A stretch of DNA of 45,461 nt from Desulfobulbaceae bacterium (GCA_031287565.1 JAITSS010000054.1:1-45461), one strand, 5' to 3'. Counted from the stretch's first letter, positions 1 to 8,926 are shown. The notes: generated by a model not told the origin, from the letters alone. A program made the numbers and translations.

Positions 1-287
1 CTTGACAGTTATGACTCATCTTTTTGCCTCCGATGTGATTCAATCATTTCCCGCAGTATAGCTTGCGCATGAAATAAAGGCCAGCTACGAATCGGAATAT
101 GATCGCACGGAACGGAACACATATGGATTGGTCCAAAAATAGGGAGCGCCACTATCCATCCGGCCATATCAATGTGAAACGGGAACTTAAGGCCGAAATA
201 CATTGCGATGATTGGGGCTGTTTTGTAGGCTGACCGGCAGGCGGCAGTTCTGTTCTTTCACCCCTCTTGCCCGAAAGGAGAAGCGCT
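1..287. other. Left-edge region without a confident gene
   Basis: No product could be recognised. A 64-codon open frame on the minus strand (9-203) has no visible ribosome binding site, signal peptide or known motif, and the plus strand carries nothing convincing until the ribosome binding site at 275-280. It may be the spacer behind a gene that lies to the left of the window. Confidence 0.3.
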
Positions 288-548
288 ATGAAAACCAGAC
301 TCGCGTTAGTTTTGGTTGCATCGTTGTTGCTGAGCATTCCCGCATTCGCCACCACGGATGATGATGCCAACCGGGCCAAATTTGAAAAAGAATGCGCCGC
401 GATGATTGCGCCCGACGGCCCGTGCGGCCATGTTGTCAAGGGCGGGGGCGGGCGGCGAGGCTGCGTCAGCCAGGAAGATGTCTTTGCCAAGGCGACTCCG
501 GCCTGCCAAGCCGTCATTGAAGAATGGCGGGCAATGAAGAAAAAATAA
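288..548 (+). CDS. Small secreted protein with four cysteines
   Basis: An 86-residue protein of unknown function. The start at 288 follows AAAGGAG with good spacing; a TTG at 267 would also be in frame but lacks a site. Residues 1-22 form a clean signal peptide (basic n-region, hydrophobic core, AFA before the likely cut). The mature part of about 64 residues is charged, has a glycine-rich stretch (VKGGGGRRG) and four cysteines spaced along it, compatible with two disulfides in the periplasm or outside. A strong terminator follows, so it is probably transcribed alone. I recognise no family; the product is inferred to be exported, nothing more. Confidence 0.6.
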   Translation: MKTRLALVLVASLLLSIPAFATTDDDANRAKFEKECAAMIAPDGPCGHVVKGGGGRRGCVSQEDVFAKATPACQAVIEEWRAMKKK

Positions 549-594
549 CTGTCGGGGCCGCTTCACGCGGTCGCCGCATGGCAAAAGAACCATG

Positions 595-621
595 AAGGGG
601 CGATGATTCGCCCCTTTTTTT
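595..621 (+). terminator. Intrinsic terminator after the small secreted protein
   Basis: An 8-bp stem AAGGGGCG / CGCCCCTT with a 6-nt loop is followed by an uninterrupted run of T. It lies 47 bases after the stop of the small secreted protein and separates it from the PEP carboxykinase gene. Confidence 0.85.
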
Positions 622-739
622 ATTTGCTCTCATCCTGAAAAAAGATTTGCCGCTTGCGTGTCGGAGTGGTCTCGCCACATCGTTTTCGTGTCGCCTTACA
701 AAAGCGCATCGACCGGGAACAAACCGCCGTCGGCTTTCC

Positions 740-768
740 TTGACGGGTGAGGAAATCCGGCCTAGCCT
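740..768 (+). promoter_or_regulatory. Possible sigma-70 promoter for the PEP carboxykinase gene
   Basis: TTGACG (740-745) and TAGCCT (763-768) are separated by 17 bases, and the start codon at 816 would lie about 40 bases after the transcript start. The -10 match is poor, so this is tentative. Confidence 0.3.
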
Positions 769-815
769 TTTTCCACGCTCTTTTCTTTTTTCCGCCTACC
801 AAGGGAATGACAACC

Positions 816-2768
816 ATGTTTACCTTGCGTCAAGGGGACGACATCCTCGCCGCCGTTTCCGGCATCCACAGCGCTGACCAGGCCGAAGCGTTGCTATGCG
901 AACGGCTGGACGCCGCCACACTGGCAAAACTCGCGCGGAATGAAGACGCCCGCCTGAAAATCGCTGCGGCCATCGCCATCTGCCAACCCGACGCCGTGTT
1001 CATCAATAGCGGTAACGAAGCGGACGTCCGTTGGATTCGCCAACACGCCCTGGCGACCGGCGAAGAACGCGCCCTGGCCAAGGCCGGTCACAGCATCCAT
1101 TTCGACCTGCCAGAGGATCAAGGCCGACTCATCAATCAAACGTATTATGTCGTCAATCCCGGAGAAACGACCAATTCGCTGGCGAAGGCCATGCGCCGCG
1201 ATGAAGTCCTCGTCTACGCCCGCAAATATCTGCCGAAAATCATGGTCGGCAAAATCATGATGATCGGTTTTTACAGCCGCGGGCCAATCGGGGCGATCGT
1301 CGCCTGGCCGGCAATCGAGATTTCCTCCTCGGCTTATGTGTTGCATTCAGCGGAAATTTTATACCGCAACTGCCACCGCGACTTCGATGATCTGGCGCGA
1401 CAACGCGGCGCGTTTTTCACCAACCTGCACGCCCAGGGCGCGAACACCGCCGCCGACATCGCCAATGCCCGCATTTTCATTGACCGCGCCTGGCAAACCA
1501 CCATCGCCACCTTCTGCGCCTACGCCGGCAACACGCTGCATCTGAAGAAAGGTAACCACCGCCTGGCCGTCGATTACGCCACCTATTTTCAAAAAGGCGA
1601 ACGGCTTTCCGAACATATGTTCATCACCGGAGTGCAAAACAAAGAGGCCAACGGTCGCGTCACCTATTTCGCTGGGGCCGCCCCTTCCGGCTGCGGCAAA
1701 ACCACGACCGCCATGGTCGGCGAACAGTTTATCGGCGATGATCTGGCCCAACTGTGGATCGACGACCAAGGCGGCATCCGGGCCATCAATCCGGAACAGG
1801 GCATCTTCGGCATCGTTGAAGACGTCAACCGCGACGGCGACCCGCTGTTGATGGATTGTCTGCGCGGCGACGGCGTTGAAGTCATCTGGTCAAATGTGCT
1901 GATCGACGACCAGTACCGACCGCGCTGGACTGGTGACGGCGAGCCGCCGCCACTCCGCGGCGTCAACTATCAGGGCGAATGGCGTCGCGGCCAAACCGAC
2001 GACACCGGTAAACCCGCGCCCATGTCGCACAAAAACGCCCGCTGCACACTGCTGGCCTCGGCGATTGCCAACCACGCGACGCGCATCGCTGACGACCCAG
2101 AGGGCGCGCCGATTCAGGTCATCACCTATTCCGGACGCGACGCCGATACCATGCCGCCAGTGTGGGTGGCGAAAAGCGCCGAAGAGGGAGTGGCCATCGG
2201 CGCCTCGCTCGTCTCGGCGGCCACCGCCACGGAAACCGGCGCTTCCGGCGTCAAGCGCCAGCCCTGGGCCAACGCGCCGTTCATCCCCGGCGCTCTGGGC
2301 GACTATATGGCGGCGCAGCTCGCGTTTTTCACCTCAGAAAAATTGCGCAAGCCACCGGTCATGGCCGGACTGAATTATTTTCTCACCCACGCTGAACGCG
2401 GCGGCGCTGGAGAAGGACTACTCGGCGAAAAACGCGACGTCCGGGTCTGGCTGGCCTGGCTGGAGCGCTTCGCCCACGGCGAATGCGCCGCTATCGACAC
2501 GCCGATTGGTTTTTTGCCGCGTTACGAGGATTTGCGGCCGCTGTTTTCGGCCATCGGCAAAGTGTATGAAAAATCCCTCTACGACCAACAATTCTCTCTG
2601 TACATCGACAACATCATCCGCCGCATCGAGCTACAAGAGACGGCCTACCGCCGGGAAACGGGCATTCCCGCGACGCTGTTCGCCATCTACGCACGGCAAA
2701 AAGCGGAGCTGTTGCGCGTAAAAGAACAACACGGCGCGATCTCCCTTCCGGAATTTTTTCCGACCTGA
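816..2768 (+). CDS. pckG: Phosphoenolpyruvate carboxykinase, GTP-type
   Basis: Interconverts oxaloacetate and PEP with a nucleotide triphosphate, linking the C4 acid pool to sugar synthesis in the cytoplasm. The 650-residue product shows the family landmarks in order: CQPD near residue 50, the YSRGPIGA substrate region near 170, the P-loop PSGCGKT at about 290-296 with the reactive cysteine, the metal-binding GDD that follows, and a GRDADT...VWVAKS segment matching the guanine-side region of GTP enzymes. It is longer than typical GTP enzymes (around 600) and divergent: the usual PSACGKTN is PSGCGKTT. ATG 816 is chosen because AAGGGA lies 9 bases upstream; ATG 807 is too close to it. The rhomboid gene follows after 13 bases, perhaps cotranscribed. 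Nucleotide choice (GTP against ATP or diphosphate) is inferred from similarity only. Confidence 0.85.
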   Translation: MFTLRQGDDILAAVSGIHSADQAEALLCERLDAATLAKLARNEDARLKIAAAIAICQPDAVFINSGNEADVRWIRQHALATGEERALAKAGHSIHFDLPEDQGRLINQTYYVVNPGETTNSLAKAMRRDEVLVYARKYLPKIMVGKIMMIGFYSRGPIGAIVAWPAIEISSSAYVLHSAEILYRNCHRDFDDLARQRGAFFTNLHAQGANTAADIANARIFIDRAWQTTIATFCAYAGNTLHLKKGNHRLAVDYATYFQKGERLSEHMFITGVQNKEANGRVTYFAGAAPSGCGKTTTAMVGEQFIGDDLAQLWIDDQGGIRAINPEQGIFGIVEDVNRDGDPLLMDCLRGDGVEVIWSNVLIDDQYRPRWTGDGEPPPLRGVNYQGEWRRGQTDDTGKPAPMSHKNARCTLLASAIANHATRIADDPEGAPIQVITYSGRDADTMPPVWVAKSAEEGVAIGASLVSAATATETGASGVKRQPWANAPFIPGALGDYMAAQLAFFTSEKLRKPPVMAGLNYFLTHAERGGAGEGLLGEKRDVRVWLAWLERFAHGECAAIDTPIGFLPRYEDLRPLFSAIGKVYEKSLYDQQFSLYIDNIIRRIELQETAYRRETGIPATLFAIYARQKAELLRVKEQHGAISLPEFFPT

Positions 2769-2781
2769 GAAGCAAGCGGCC

Positions 2782-3669
2782 ATGCCGGAGGCGGAAAAAA
2801 GCGGCGCGGCGCGGCCCGACCAGGCGGTTTTCACAAGCCGCGACCGGGAAGAAATTAACCTCGCCTCGTTGACACTCTCGGCCTTTGGGATCGGCCACCG
2901 CGTGTTTTGGCGCGACGGCTGGCGCATCACGGTCAGCGCCAGCGACGCGGCCAAAGCGCGCGAGGAAATCGTCGCCTGCCTGCGCGAAAACGCCATAACG
3001 CCGGTCGCGGAATTTCCCTTCACGCCGATTTTTCGCGCCATGCACCTGGCCGCCTGCGGCGGTCTATGCCTGATGTACGCCATGAGCGGCCCCTGGCAGG
3101 AGCATTCGCCACTGTTTACCGCCGCTTCCGCCCAGGCCCTGGCAATTACACATGGCGAATGGCGCCGCGCCGTCACCGCCCTCTGCCTACACGCTGACAG
3201 CGCCCATCTGCTGAGTAACGTCGGCATCGGCCTCTTGCTTCTGTATTTTTATTTTCACAGTCTGGGCAACGGTCTGGGCCTGTTGGCGCTGATCACAAGC
3301 GCCGCCGCCGCCAATCTCGCGAGCGCCTTTCTCCACGGCGCCGGTCATGACTCGGTGGGATTTTCCACCGCCCTCTTCGCGGCCATCGGCATTCTTTCAT
3401 CCTTTCGTCCCCAGCGGCGGCTTTGGCGACGTTTTGACCGCTGGATGCCGCTCGCGGTCGGTGGCGCGCTGTTAGCCATGTTGGGCAGCGAAGGCCAGCG
3501 GACCGACTTTGGCGCGCACATCTGCGGGCTGGTGATGGGCCTGGCCACCGGCTACGTCCTGAGTTGGCGCAAAATCGCATCCCTGCGCCAATCATTGTTC
3601 GCCCAGACGCTCTTCTTTTGTCTCGCCATGGCGGCGCTGTGGATTTGCTGGCAGCTGGCTTTGGGATGA
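2782..3669 (+). CDS. Rhomboid-family intramembrane serine protease
   Basis: A 295-residue membrane protein. Residues 15-75 form a soluble domain resembling small DUF2007-type modules; the rest is the rhomboid core of about six membrane helices. The HLLSN motif (HxxxN, oxyanion side) sits near residue 148, the nucleophile is in GFST (Ser195) and the catalytic histidine in GAHICG (His246), so both members of the Ser-His dyad are present. The common GxSG is GFST here. Rhomboids cut transmembrane segments of other proteins in the inner membrane; the substrate cannot be told. The gene starts 13 bases after the PEP carboxykinase stop and ends 47 bases from a convergent gene. Confidence 0.8.
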   Translation: MPEAEKSGAARPDQAVFTSRDREEINLASLTLSAFGIGHRVFWRDGWRITVSASDAAKAREEIVACLRENAITPVAEFPFTPIFRAMHLAACGGLCLMYAMSGPWQEHSPLFTAASAQALAITHGEWRRAVTALCLHADSAHLLSNVGIGLLLLYFYFHSLGNGLGLLALITSAAAANLASAFLHGAGHDSVGFSTALFAAIGILSSFRPQRRLWRRFDRWMPLAVGGALLAMLGSEGQRTDFGAHICGLVMGLATGYVLSWRKIASLRQSLFAQTLFFCLAMAALWICWQLALG

Positions 3670-3716
3670 CGAGAACTTATCCCGACTATTTGTTATTCCG
3701 AGGGAAGTAGCGATTA

Positions 3717-5558
3717 TCAGAATTTCAGATTCCATTCATCGCCTTTTCTGACCAGCCACACATCGCTCGGTCGCGATTCGGCATCAGCATGATTCGTCAG
3801 TGTCCGGAAGCCGGTTCCGTCTTGGTCAACCGCCTCAATCGTCAGATTATGGCGTCCGTCGGGAAGATCAGGCAGGAAAACCACGCCTCTGAAAGCGGAT
3901 TGAACCAGGCTCGGCTGGATATCTCCAGTGGCAAAATAGTCAGGCGAGGTTGCTCGTGACAACAATTGCCGCTGTCCACCAATATTGACAAAAAATGAAG
4001 AACCCGGCGGCGGGGTCTGACCAGTCAACCAGCCCGCGATGAACAAAGCGGCAAATCCCGCCTCGTTTTTCAGGGTGATGTCGTCAATTACACCGGAAAC
4101 CCGCCCCAGTTCCGGCAGGTTCTCCGGCATTTCCGCGACTGTCGGCGGTCGATATATCTGTATTTTCGGAATTTTTCCCTCCAAGGCCGTCAGCTTCACC
4201 GTGAAGATTTTTTGCCAGCACACCCTCGTCCACCACGAACTCTTCGCTTCAGCGACGATGCGAAATGAACGCACAAGGCTGAATTCGTCGTCTTCCATGG
4301 GTATCCCTTGGGCCACTCTGGTCACGGCGGCAAAATCATTGCCGTCGCCAACATAAGGCGAGAGGAGAAAAGGAGTCTCCGCCGTCGAGGCAATGAAACG
4401 ATGGGCGATAAATCGGCCATCCGACAGTTCAAGAAGCATTTGTAATTCCGGCAGCCGGAGCAAAATCCCCATGACTTTTCCGAACAGGCTTGGCTTAAGG
4501 ACAATTTCCGCCATTATCATCCGTTCTCCAGGCGGCACGGCGACAGGGCGATCAAATGCGCCTTTTCCTGTCCACAACCCCGTCTCAGCCGCTTTTCCGG
4601 AAGAACTCTTCTTCCGGAAAAGAAGATAGCCTTTCGCCTCGCCTTCCATGCGATAGCGACTCCAGATGAGCGGCCAACTGGCTCCGTCCTCCAACGCGGG
4701 CAAATGTTTGTCGATTGGTTGTATGGCGAAAAAAATATTGTCCGGGGCCGTTTCCGCCCGCAAGTGATCGCGATTGATGAAGGCCAGCCGTTTACTGTAA
4801 GCGCTGTAGCTCTGAGGAATAGGTCGGGGATTGTAGAGGTTGTCCGAGGCCAGAAGCCAACCCTGATTGACGGAATAGAGGTCGGAAGAACCGGAGAGCG
4901 TCGGCAATGGCCACATGCCGCTCAGCCGCTTACGAAATTCTTCATAAGCGCGCGCATTTTGCTCCGGATTCTTCAGGTGAGAGAACAACGCGGCATATCC
5001 TCCCCTTATCTGACTCCAGGCAAAATCGTAGGTGGAAACGGAGTATTTGCGCTGAATGCTGTAGCCGCCGACGAGACAAAGCGCGGCGCAAATCGCGAAG
5101 AGAACTCCGGTTCGCCATGGTCGAAGAGCTGTGGGCAGAGCGAGAGGAAGCACGAGCGGCGTCATCAGGAGGGCGGCCGCGCCAATCAATTGATGCGCAT
5201 CCTGCCTCGTAAAACCAGCCTTGAAGCTCATGAACAGAAACAGAGCGAAAAGGAGCCGCGCGACCGATAAATCCGCTGTTTTCCGGGTGGCAAGGTGGGA
5301 AAAAAGGAAGAGTGTAACGAACGCCGCCGCGATGAAAAGAAATATCCGCTCATTTCCCGTCTGGGCCATGGCCTCAGAATACGGGGCGCTCAGGGCCAAT
5401 TGCGACAGATAATAACCAGGCAAGGCGGCGGGCGATTGTCCGATAACCGCCCAGAAGGCGATATTGGCGACAATCAGGGAAAAAAGGACGACAAGAAATA
5501 AGCGCGGGCGGCGGTTCAGCGCCAGCCAGCCGAGACAAATAACGGCGCTTGCCGCCAC
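3717..5558 (-). CDS. C-terminal part of a split polytopic membrane protein
   Basis: Encodes about 613 residues continuing the frame-1 product of 5516-6085 after a frameshift. The first 200 residues contain several hydrophobic helices (near 1-20, 25-45, 70-85, 100-160), followed by a large extracytoplasmic part rich in beta-type sequence. No start site is convincing: the frame opens at a GTG (5558) without a ribosome binding site, and a stop lies just upstream in the same frame. This supports one original gene of about 788 codons rather than two genes. The architecture (many N-terminal helices, long exported C-terminus) recalls cell-surface sugar or lipid-modifying membrane proteins, but I see no catalytic motif and assign no function. 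Confidence 0.55.
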   Translation of the reverse strand: MAASAVICLGWLALNRRPRLFLVVLFSLIVANIAFWAVIGQSPAALPGYYLSQLALSAPYSEAMAQTGNERIFLFIAAAFVTLFLFSHLATRKTADLSVARLLFALFLFMSFKAGFTRQDAHQLIGAAALLMTPLVLPLALPTALRPWRTGVLFAICAALCLVGGYSIQRKYSVSTYDFAWSQIRGGYAALFSHLKNPEQNARAYEEFRKRLSGMWPLPTLSGSSDLYSVNQGWLLASDNLYNPRPIPQSYSAYSKRLAFINRDHLRAETAPDNIFFAIQPIDKHLPALEDGASWPLIWSRYRMEGEAKGYLLFRKKSSSGKAAETGLWTGKGAFDRPVAVPPGERMIMAEIVLKPSLFGKVMGILLRLPELQMLLELSDGRFIAHRFIASTAETPFLLSPYVGDGNDFAAVTRVAQGIPMEDDEFSLVRSFRIVAEAKSSWWTRVCWQKIFTVKLTALEGKIPKIQIYRPPTVAEMPENLPELGRVSGVIDDITLKNEAGFAALFIAGWLTGQTPPPGSSFFVNIGGQRQLLSRATSPDYFATGDIQPSLVQSAFRGVVFLPDLPDGRHNLTIEAVDQDGTGFRTLTNHADAESRPSDVWLVRKGDEWNLKF

Positions 5559-6085
5559 ACATCAATAAAAAGAGAACCCTTCATCAACGGCGGCACACCC
5601 TGCGCCGCCCATAGAAAAGCGATGAGCGCTCCGGAGCTGACGGTGAGGGGGCGCGTGGCCGCTCGCATGGTGGCCAATCCGATCAAGAGGGTCAGACAAT
5701 AAAAATTGCTATCTCCTCCCATGGAAAAGGCGAAACAAACAAGCAGCGGCAGACACAACAAGGACATAAAGCCACTCTCGCATCGGAGGCGAAACATGGC
5801 AAGGGCGCAGGCGGCGGCGCAAAAAAGCCCGCCAAAGAGATTCAGATTGTATGTGGCCGGATGGTATATCCGGTTCAAAATGCCGGTGTACGGCCCAGAC
5901 GTGAAAATGAATTCCTTGCCAAAGACCAGCTTTTGAGCGACCGCCTCATTCGTCGCCCAGACCCAGGATGTATCCAGATGAGGCGTCGCGAAGATGAAGG
6001 AGAACGGCGCGAATTGCGGCGCAAGTACAGCGAGCAACAAGAAAAATCCGAAGAATTTCAGGGCGATTTTCATATTTTCCAGCAT
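5516..6085 (-). CDS. N-terminal part of the same split membrane protein
   Basis: Encodes 189 residues ending early in a new stop after the frameshift. It opens with a membrane helix (residues 5-25), then an extracytoplasmic segment containing FTSGPYTGILNRIYHPATYN, then further helices. The loop with FTSGPYG-like residues followed by a large helix bundle resembles the first extracytoplasmic loop of multi-pass envelope glycosyltransferases; this is a weak impression. The true reading frame continues in the 3717-5558 segment if two bases are removed at the CACACA tract 5556-5561, giving ...LFIDV joined to AASAVICLGW. ATG 6073 is an alternative start with GGA nearer to it. Upstream, 73 bases separate it from the stop of the acyl-CoA synthetase. 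Confidence 0.55.
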   Translation of the reverse strand: MLENMKIALKFFGFFLLLAVLAPQFAPFSFIFATPHLDTSWVWATNEAVAQKLVFGKEFIFTSGPYTGILNRIYHPATYNLNLFGGLFCAAACALAMFRLRCESGFMSLLCLPLLVCFAFSMGGDSNFYCLTLLIGLATMRAATRPLTVSSGALIAFLWAAQGVPPLMKGSLFIDVWRQAPLFVSAGWR

Positions 6086-6158
6086 GAAAAAAACAAGGTA
6101 CTACTTCAAATTGACAACCTTTCCTATCTAACAAATATATTCAAAAGCAGCGCCTGCA

Positions 6159-8252
6159 TCAGGCAATCCTCATCCGCGCGTCCAAAGCCAAAGCGCCCGC
6201 CGCGAACACCCGCGTCGGGTTCAGGTCAAGTTCTTTGATTTGCGGGAAATCGGCCAGCAGGCAGGCGACCCGCAGGACAATATCAATGAAAGCGGCGGTG
6301 TCGCTGGCGGCCTGGCCGCGCGCGCCTTGCAAAATGGCCTGGCATTTCAGGCTCGCGAGTTTTTGCGCCACTTCGTCGCGGCAGGTTGGGCACAGGGCGC
6401 GTTCGGTGTCGCCAAACACTTCGACATAAATGCCGCCGTAGCCAAAAACCGTCACCGGCCCAAAGGCGTCGTCCCAAAGGCCGCCGACAAACATATCGTG
6501 TCCCGACCCGGCCATGGCCGTCACCCGAACGCCTTGGAAAACCGCGTCTTTTTTATAGGCGAAGAGATTGTCGCGGATAAGCGAAAAGGCCGCTTTCGCC
6601 GCCGCCTCATCGTCAATATCGGTGATAACGCCGCCCGCCTCCGACTTATGAACAGCGTCAGGCGATGCCACCTTCATCACCACCGGATAGCCGATTTCCC
6701 GCGCCGCGCTCACCGCCGCATCCGCCGTCGCCGCCAGGCGCGTCGCTGGCATATGGATGCCGTACAGACGCAACAACTCGCCGCTTTCCTCCCCGACCAG
6801 ACCGTCATGGGCGTCGAGCCAGGCCCGCGCCCCATCGCGGTCAAGTCCGGGCGGGCGCGAAGGAATGAAGTGGCCGAGGCGTTTTCTGGCGTAAAATTCC
6901 TGCTGGATTTTCAGGCTGCCGATCATCTCTTCCGGGCCATCGAACACCGGAATACTCAAATTATTTTTAATCTTGGTAATAGTATGGCGCGGCCCAAACA
7001 GGCACAGGCCCAGCGGTTTCCCAGACGAACGAACCGCGCCGATGGCCTCCATCGAAAGGTCAGTATGGAACATGCCGGAAAAGATGTCGTTGCCGGCGGG
7101 CATTTTCGGCCACTGGTTGAGAAACACCGCGCCATCAACGTTGTCGTCGTGCAAACCCAGATGGAAGATTTCCGCCGTCCATTTGGGATTGTAAATGTCG
7201 CCCATGTCGAGGGGATTGGCGACATTGATGATGCCGGCGTTGGCGTATTTGGAAATCTCGTCGTAAAAACCCCGGCTCATCTCGGCGAATTGGAAACCGG
7301 CCTGGTCACAGAGGTCAGCCATCATCACGGAAAAACCGCCGGCCGGACTCATCGCGAGAATCCTTTTCCCCTTCATCGGTGGCAGGGAGAAGGCTTTGGC
7401 CAGGCTGACAAAATCATGAAAATTGGTGATGCGGATGATTCCGGCTCGCTCCATCGCGCAGTTGATGACATCCTCGTTGTTGCTGACCGCCGCCGTGTGG
7501 CTGACCGCCGTTTTACCACCGGCTTTGGTGGTGTTAGCCTTGTACATGATGATGGGTTTTTCGCAGGCCGCCGCCGCTTCGATCAGGGCCTGGCCGTTGA
7601 TGATGCTTTCGACGTAGAGGCAGATGAACTCGGTTTCCGGATCTTTCGCGAAGTAGCGGATGAAATCGACTTCATCAAGATCAAGCTTGTTGCCAATGCT
7701 GGCGAATTTGGCCAGGCCGAGATGCTCGTCGCGCAAAAAATTCCAGAGAAACACCCCAACGCCGCCGCTTTGGGTGATAATCGACATGCCGCCCTTCGGC
7801 GGCGGATAGAGCGGCGGAAACGGCAGGCAGAGGCCGTTCGCGGTATTGGCGATGGTCAGGCAGTTGGGGCCGACCAAACGGACATTGTAGCGGCGGGCAT
7901 TTTGCGCCAGTTCATCGGCCAATTGCCGTCCGGTCTCGCTGGCTTCGTTGAAGCCGCCCGCCGGAATCACCATGCGGCGAATGCCGAATTCGCCGCAGTC
8001 TTTCACCATTGCCGGAATGAAACGAGCTGGCAGCATCGCCGTAGCCAGTGTCGGCACTTCCGGCAAGTCAGCGATATTCTTAAACATCTTTATACCGTTG
8101 ACCTGTTTGCTCTTGGCAGTCGGATTGACACCGAAAATCCGCCCCCGGTAGCCCCAACGAATAAGGTTAGCCAGGATGAGGCGGGCGATATTGCTATCGC
8201 GGTCGGATAGGCCGATAATGGCTATCGATTCGGGATAAAAGAACTTTTCCAT
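6159..8252 (-). CDS. ADP-forming acyl-CoA synthetase (fused alpha-beta)
   Basis: Converts an acyl-CoA (acetyl-CoA or a related one) plus ADP and phosphate to the free acid, CoA and ATP, an energy-saving step in anaerobes. The 697-residue protein has the fused order CoA-binding Rossmann domain (1-130), two ligase-CoA flavodoxin-like domains (150-460, with the QSGG and SHTA motifs; His252 matches the phosphorylated histidine) and a C-terminal ATP-grasp domain (about 480-697, with GYPVVMKVASPDAVHKSEAGG). The start at 8252 follows GTGGAG by 7 bases; longer in-frame extensions lack a site. The exact acyl substrate is not visible. The opposite strand carries a long open frame that is a composition shadow. 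Confidence 0.8.
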   Translation of the reverse strand: MEKFFYPESIAIIGLSDRDSNIARLILANLIRWGYRGRIFGVNPTAKSKQVNGIKMFKNIADLPEVPTLATAMLPARFIPAMVKDCGEFGIRRMVIPAGGFNEASETGRQLADELAQNARRYNVRLVGPNCLTIANTANGLCLPFPPLYPPPKGGMSIITQSGGVGVFLWNFLRDEHLGLAKFASIGNKLDLDEVDFIRYFAKDPETEFICLYVESIINGQALIEAAAACEKPIIMYKANTTKAGGKTAVSHTAAVSNNEDVINCAMERAGIIRITNFHDFVSLAKAFSLPPMKGKRILAMSPAGGFSVMMADLCDQAGFQFAEMSRGFYDEISKYANAGIINVANPLDMGDIYNPKWTAEIFHLGLHDDNVDGAVFLNQWPKMPAGNDIFSGMFHTDLSMEAIGAVRSSGKPLGLCLFGPRHTITKIKNNLSIPVFDGPEEMIGSLKIQQEFYARKRLGHFIPSRPPGLDRDGARAWLDAHDGLVGEESGELLRLYGIHMPATRLAATADAAVSAAREIGYPVVMKVASPDAVHKSEAGGVITDIDDEAAAKAAFSLIRDNLFAYKKDAVFQGVRVTAMAGSGHDMFVGGLWDDAFGPVTVFGYGGIYVEVFGDTERALCPTCRDEVAQKLASLKCQAILQGARGQAASDTAAFIDIVLRVACLLADFPQIKELDLNPTRVFAAGALALDARMRIA

Positions 8253-8328
8253 GAAAAACTCCACTCTTGAGCGCATGGCCGCGCCACGTGGGCGAGGCGA
8301 AAACGGGAAAAACCAAGACGCGAAACGC

Positions 8329-8368
8329 AAAAAACAAAAAAAGCCGGAACGGTGTTCCGTCCCGGCTT
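8329..8368 (-). terminator. Intrinsic terminator after the desulforedoxin-like gene
   Basis: On the minus strand a long stem (AAGCCGG with CCGGCTT, extended inward by ACGG with CCGT across one mismatch) is followed by a T-rich tract broken by a single G. It lies 25 bases after the stop at 8393 and separates the redox pair from the acyl-CoA synthetase gene. Confidence 0.85.
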
Positions 8369-8392
8369 CACGCCATCCGCAGGTGGGAAGGA

Positions 8393-8725
8393 TCAATCCA
8401 TCAATTCCATCTCGCGGCCACAGCAAAGCGGAATCGGATCACCAGCTTTGACCTTTACATATTTGTTGCAGGTGGCGCAATAATAGGTGCCCTCTTTGGT
8501 CGCCTTGTGCTCGGAATAGGTCGTTTTGGCGGCGCTCGCGGGCATACCGACAATGTGGAAGCGGGCGAATTTATCCTGACCAGGAACGTATTGGCCCATC
8601 GGTTCGATCTTTTTATTATTGCCGTAGCAGTCGATCACGATTTTCCACAATTTATCCAGGTCGGCAGCCTCCTGGGCGTTTTCCGGGCTTACTTCGACAA
8701 CGCTGCCATCAACTGTGATCTTCAT
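8393..8725 (-). CDS. Small protein with C-terminal desulforedoxin-like iron site
   Basis: A 110-residue cytoplasmic protein. Its last 30 residues carry CATC (Cys83, Cys86) and CCGREM (Cys101, Cys102), the cysteine arrangement of desulforedoxin and of the N-terminal domain of desulfoferrodoxin, expected to hold one iron with four thiolates. The first 75 residues (KITVDGSVVEV..., with Cys33) are not a known superoxide reductase domain, so this is not a complete desulfoferrodoxin. ATG 8725 is chosen because GAGGTG lies 5 bases upstream; a GTG at 8734 overlaps that site. It follows the rubredoxin gene in the same orientation, so a shared electron-transfer or oxygen-defence role is likely but inferred. 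Confidence 0.7.
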   Translation of the reverse strand: MKITVDGSVVEVSPENAQEAADLDKLWKIVIDCYGNNKKIEPMGQYVPGQDKFARFHIVGMPASAAKTTYSEHKATKEGTYYCATCNKYVKVKAGDPIPLCCGREMELMD

Positions 8726-8770
8726 TTTTGTCACCTCATTTCGGGTTCAGGGCCTGACACACCCTGTTTT

Positions 8771-8926
8771 TCATGCCTTCCAAAAATCTTCCTTCAAGGC
8801 GCCACACTTCGGACAAACCCAATCATCGGGCAGATCTTCCCAGGCGGTGCCCGGATCGATTCCATGTTCATAATCGCCTTCGGACGGGTCATAGACATAG
8901 CCACAAGGGCATTCCCATTTCTGCAT
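8771..8926 (-). CDS. Rubredoxin with a CxC first knuckle
   Basis: A 51-residue electron carrier holding a single iron in four cysteines. The signature [10 protein letters not shown], the [12 protein letters not shown] second knuckle (Cys38, Cys41) and the aromatic core are all present. The first knuckle reads ECPCG (Cys6, Cys8), one residue shorter than the classical CxxCG. Start at 8926 is supported by AGGAGAG 6 bases upstream. In anaerobes rubredoxin passes electrons to rubrerythrin, superoxide reductase or rubredoxin:oxygen oxidoreductase. It is the first gene downstream of the promoter with a Fur-like box and precedes the desulforedoxin-like gene. Confidence 0.9.
   Translation of the reverse strand: MQKWECPCGYVYDPSEGDYEHGIDPGTAWEDLPDDWVCPKCGALKEDFWKA

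Noticed and set aside
6240-8210. 656-codon open frame on the plus strand opposite the acyl-CoA synthetase
   Set aside because: It lies wholly antisense to a well recognised gene, has no ribosome binding site and its translation has no recognisable motif; high-GC codon bias explains such shadows.
8393-8725. Complete desulfoferrodoxin (superoxide reductase)
   Set aside because: The histidine-rich superoxide reductase domain is missing; only the desulforedoxin-type cysteine site at the C-terminus is present.
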